A stretch of DNA of 32,891 nt from Dimargaris cristalligena (lineage: Eukaryota; Kickxellomycota; Dimargaritomycetes; Dimargaritales; Dimargaritaceae): assembly GCA_027576995.1 (NCBI GenBank), contig JANBQC010000306.1, positions 1 to 32,891 of the forward strand, read 5' to 3'. A program made the translations under genes and the position numbers. Below are positions 31,513-32,891 of this stretch, piece by piece. Within the stretch, counting starts at the first letter, position 1. Each line of letters begins with the position of its first letter. The notes beneath the pieces are model-generated. The model ran no database searches and had not been told where the DNA came from. It saw only the letters and a list, made by a program, of their open reading frames with translations.

Positions 31513-32891
31513 GGGGGGGGGGATAAAGTTGTGTTGGAGAGGAATAATAATAATAATAATATGAAAAACAGTAAGGGTGAAATGGAAAGAGAGAGATGGT
31601 GCAAGTAAGGTTAAAGAGGTGAGCGAATGCGCCGGCCAGGGAAAGAGTCTGCTGTGCTTATTCTATACTGTGACGGCTTTTTGGAAGGAACGTCCTCTCT
31701 ACCTATATCTATGGGCTGAGTCAGTGGGAATTTTACCCATCTTCCCCATACATGTAAACCCCCCCCTCTGCTTTACCGTATGGGAGAGTGGTTGATTTGC
31801 CTAGCCTTACAGGAGGCCTGGGAACAGCGTGACTTGTTTTGGATGACCAATATGGTCCTTGGAGCGCCCGTTGCCTTCTTCGAGCCGCGACTGCTTTACC
31901 TCTTTTAATTCGCTTTCAGTCGATAAATTTACCTGCACACGGGTCTAGTGATTAAACCAACTATACTCACTCATTGGCGGCCCCTTTCCCTTATCCTTCA
32001 CCGAATTCGCCAACGCAACGGTAAGGGCAAATAAACTATATACCCGCCGGATTGTATACGGACGGGCCAATGCATACACTTCCCTAGAGGGGCGAGACCT
32101 GGCCTGTTCAGCCGGTTTATACGGCCTGGGCTATTTATGTCGTCGGGGCGGCCGGCCTATTAATTGGTGGACTTCCTAAACGGATCATCAGGTGGTGGGG
32201 TGGTTCGCAGACCCCCCCTCATTTATTGGACGAACTTTGGATCCTAACGACCACGAGAAATAGGGGCAGTCACAGGTACCCTCCCCCCACCACCTAAAAC
32301 TAAAAACCCCCAACAGTATCCAACGCTGTCACTGTATCAGTGCTTAAATGTCTATTGGCACGCTTGATCGTTTCTGCGTCTGACCCCAACCCTCCTATTA
32401 CTTGTCATTGGGTACAAAAAAATAGTGCAACACTGGTTGACTGTGGCGGCCTTGTCACTCACTATTGAATATTCAATGCCTCAGCAGCTCGATTATAGTA
32501 AATGGTTGTCTGAACGAAGTAGACGAGAAAAATAGAACCGATACCCACCAATTCCAACATCCGTGTAAATGGAAGGAAGACTAGGCGTATTATACCTTAA
32601 CCCTTAATCACCTTCCCGGTTCGACCAGCTTTACGAGGAAATTTCTACAAGCCGCCGCCGGCCCCTGTAGTAGCTACAGGATGTCTGGGCCAATTGTCGT
32701 TCTTTCATGTTGGCGAAGCGAGGAAGAACCACAGGCCGCAGTAGAGGCATAGTACATTGGGGGCAGTCTAATTATTAGGCGAACCCCCCCCCCTTCTGTC
32801 GGGGCTGTCAATGGTTTGTTGTGCAGCGATGGGAAAAACTTAATAAAGCGGAATGAATAATAAGTCCCGACGGCTATAGAAATAGCGAAAA
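31513..32891. other. Intergenic DNA upstream of MMSDH to the end of the window, no supported gene
   Basis: On the MMSDH side there is a G10 tract (C10 in the transcript direction) directly before the ATG, an AAT microsatellite (about 31542-31560) and purine-rich DNA. Further out are a short hairpin (CCTGTAG at 32664-32670, CTACAGG at 32674-32680) and C runs (for example 32784-32793). A 42-codon ATG frame at 31780-31908 is too short to support. Confidence 0.5.

Noticed and set aside
31780..31908. 42-codon ATG frame (starts MGEWLICLALQEAW)
   Set aside because: Too short, no recognised motif, no splice sites or promoter evidence; likely chance.
32664..32680. Short hairpin CCTGTAG/CTACAGG as a terminator
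   Set aside because: A 7-bp stem with no adjacent gene end or U tract; expected by chance in 33 kb.

Overview
The window looks like nuclear DNA of a filamentous fungus. The strongest pointer is an intact 2011-residue chitin synthase with an N-terminal myosin-motor-like domain, a fungus-specific architecture. Other signs are spliceosomal introns of about 130-345 nt with GTAAGT/GTACGT-type donors, pyrimidine-rich leaders, and long AT-rich intergenic DNA with microsatellites. An RRM-AlkB (ALKBH8-type) gene makes me lean towards an early-diverging, non-Dikarya lineage, but that is inference. I see no tRNA, rRNA, CRISPR array, intact transposon, secondary-metabolite cluster or sign of horizontal transfer.

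Layout. 698-2670 (-): three-exon ALKBH8-like RRM + AlkB dioxygenase. 3112-4661 (-): two-exon ZNG1/CBWD-type zinc-chaperone GTPase. 4662-6401: mostly featureless, with a diverged copy of a repeat also present near 185-305 and one possible orphan exon. 6402-7070 (+): small secreted protein with a lysozyme-like signature. 7794-9409 (+): two-exon basic/acidic nuclear protein resembling BUD21/UTP16. 10446-11281 (-): two-exon AMMECR1-domain protein. 12113-13315 (-): three-exon F-actin capping protein beta, whose first coding exon appears to be only the ATG. 15373-21408 (+): the uninterrupted myosin-motor chitin synthase. 24158-27497 (-): three-exon SAPS-family subunit of the Sit4/PP6 phosphatase. 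29887-31512 (-): intronless methylmalonate-semialdehyde dehydrogenase. The rest, to 32891, holds no gene I can support.

Function. These are mainly conserved housekeeping genes. Two themes recur. ALKBH8 (tRNA wobble modification), ZNG1 (zinc delivery to methionine aminopeptidase) and the BUD21-like protein (small-subunit processome) all serve translation. Capping protein beta and the motor-bearing chitin synthase are divergently arranged and both act at actin-dependent sites of wall growth. I did not find an obviously new multi-gene system. The points most worth checking are the capping-protein start-codon exon, the Glu-to-Gln change in switch II of the chitin synthase motor, the RRM-AlkB protein without a methyltransferase, the lysozyme-like secreted protein, and the shared dispersed repeat.
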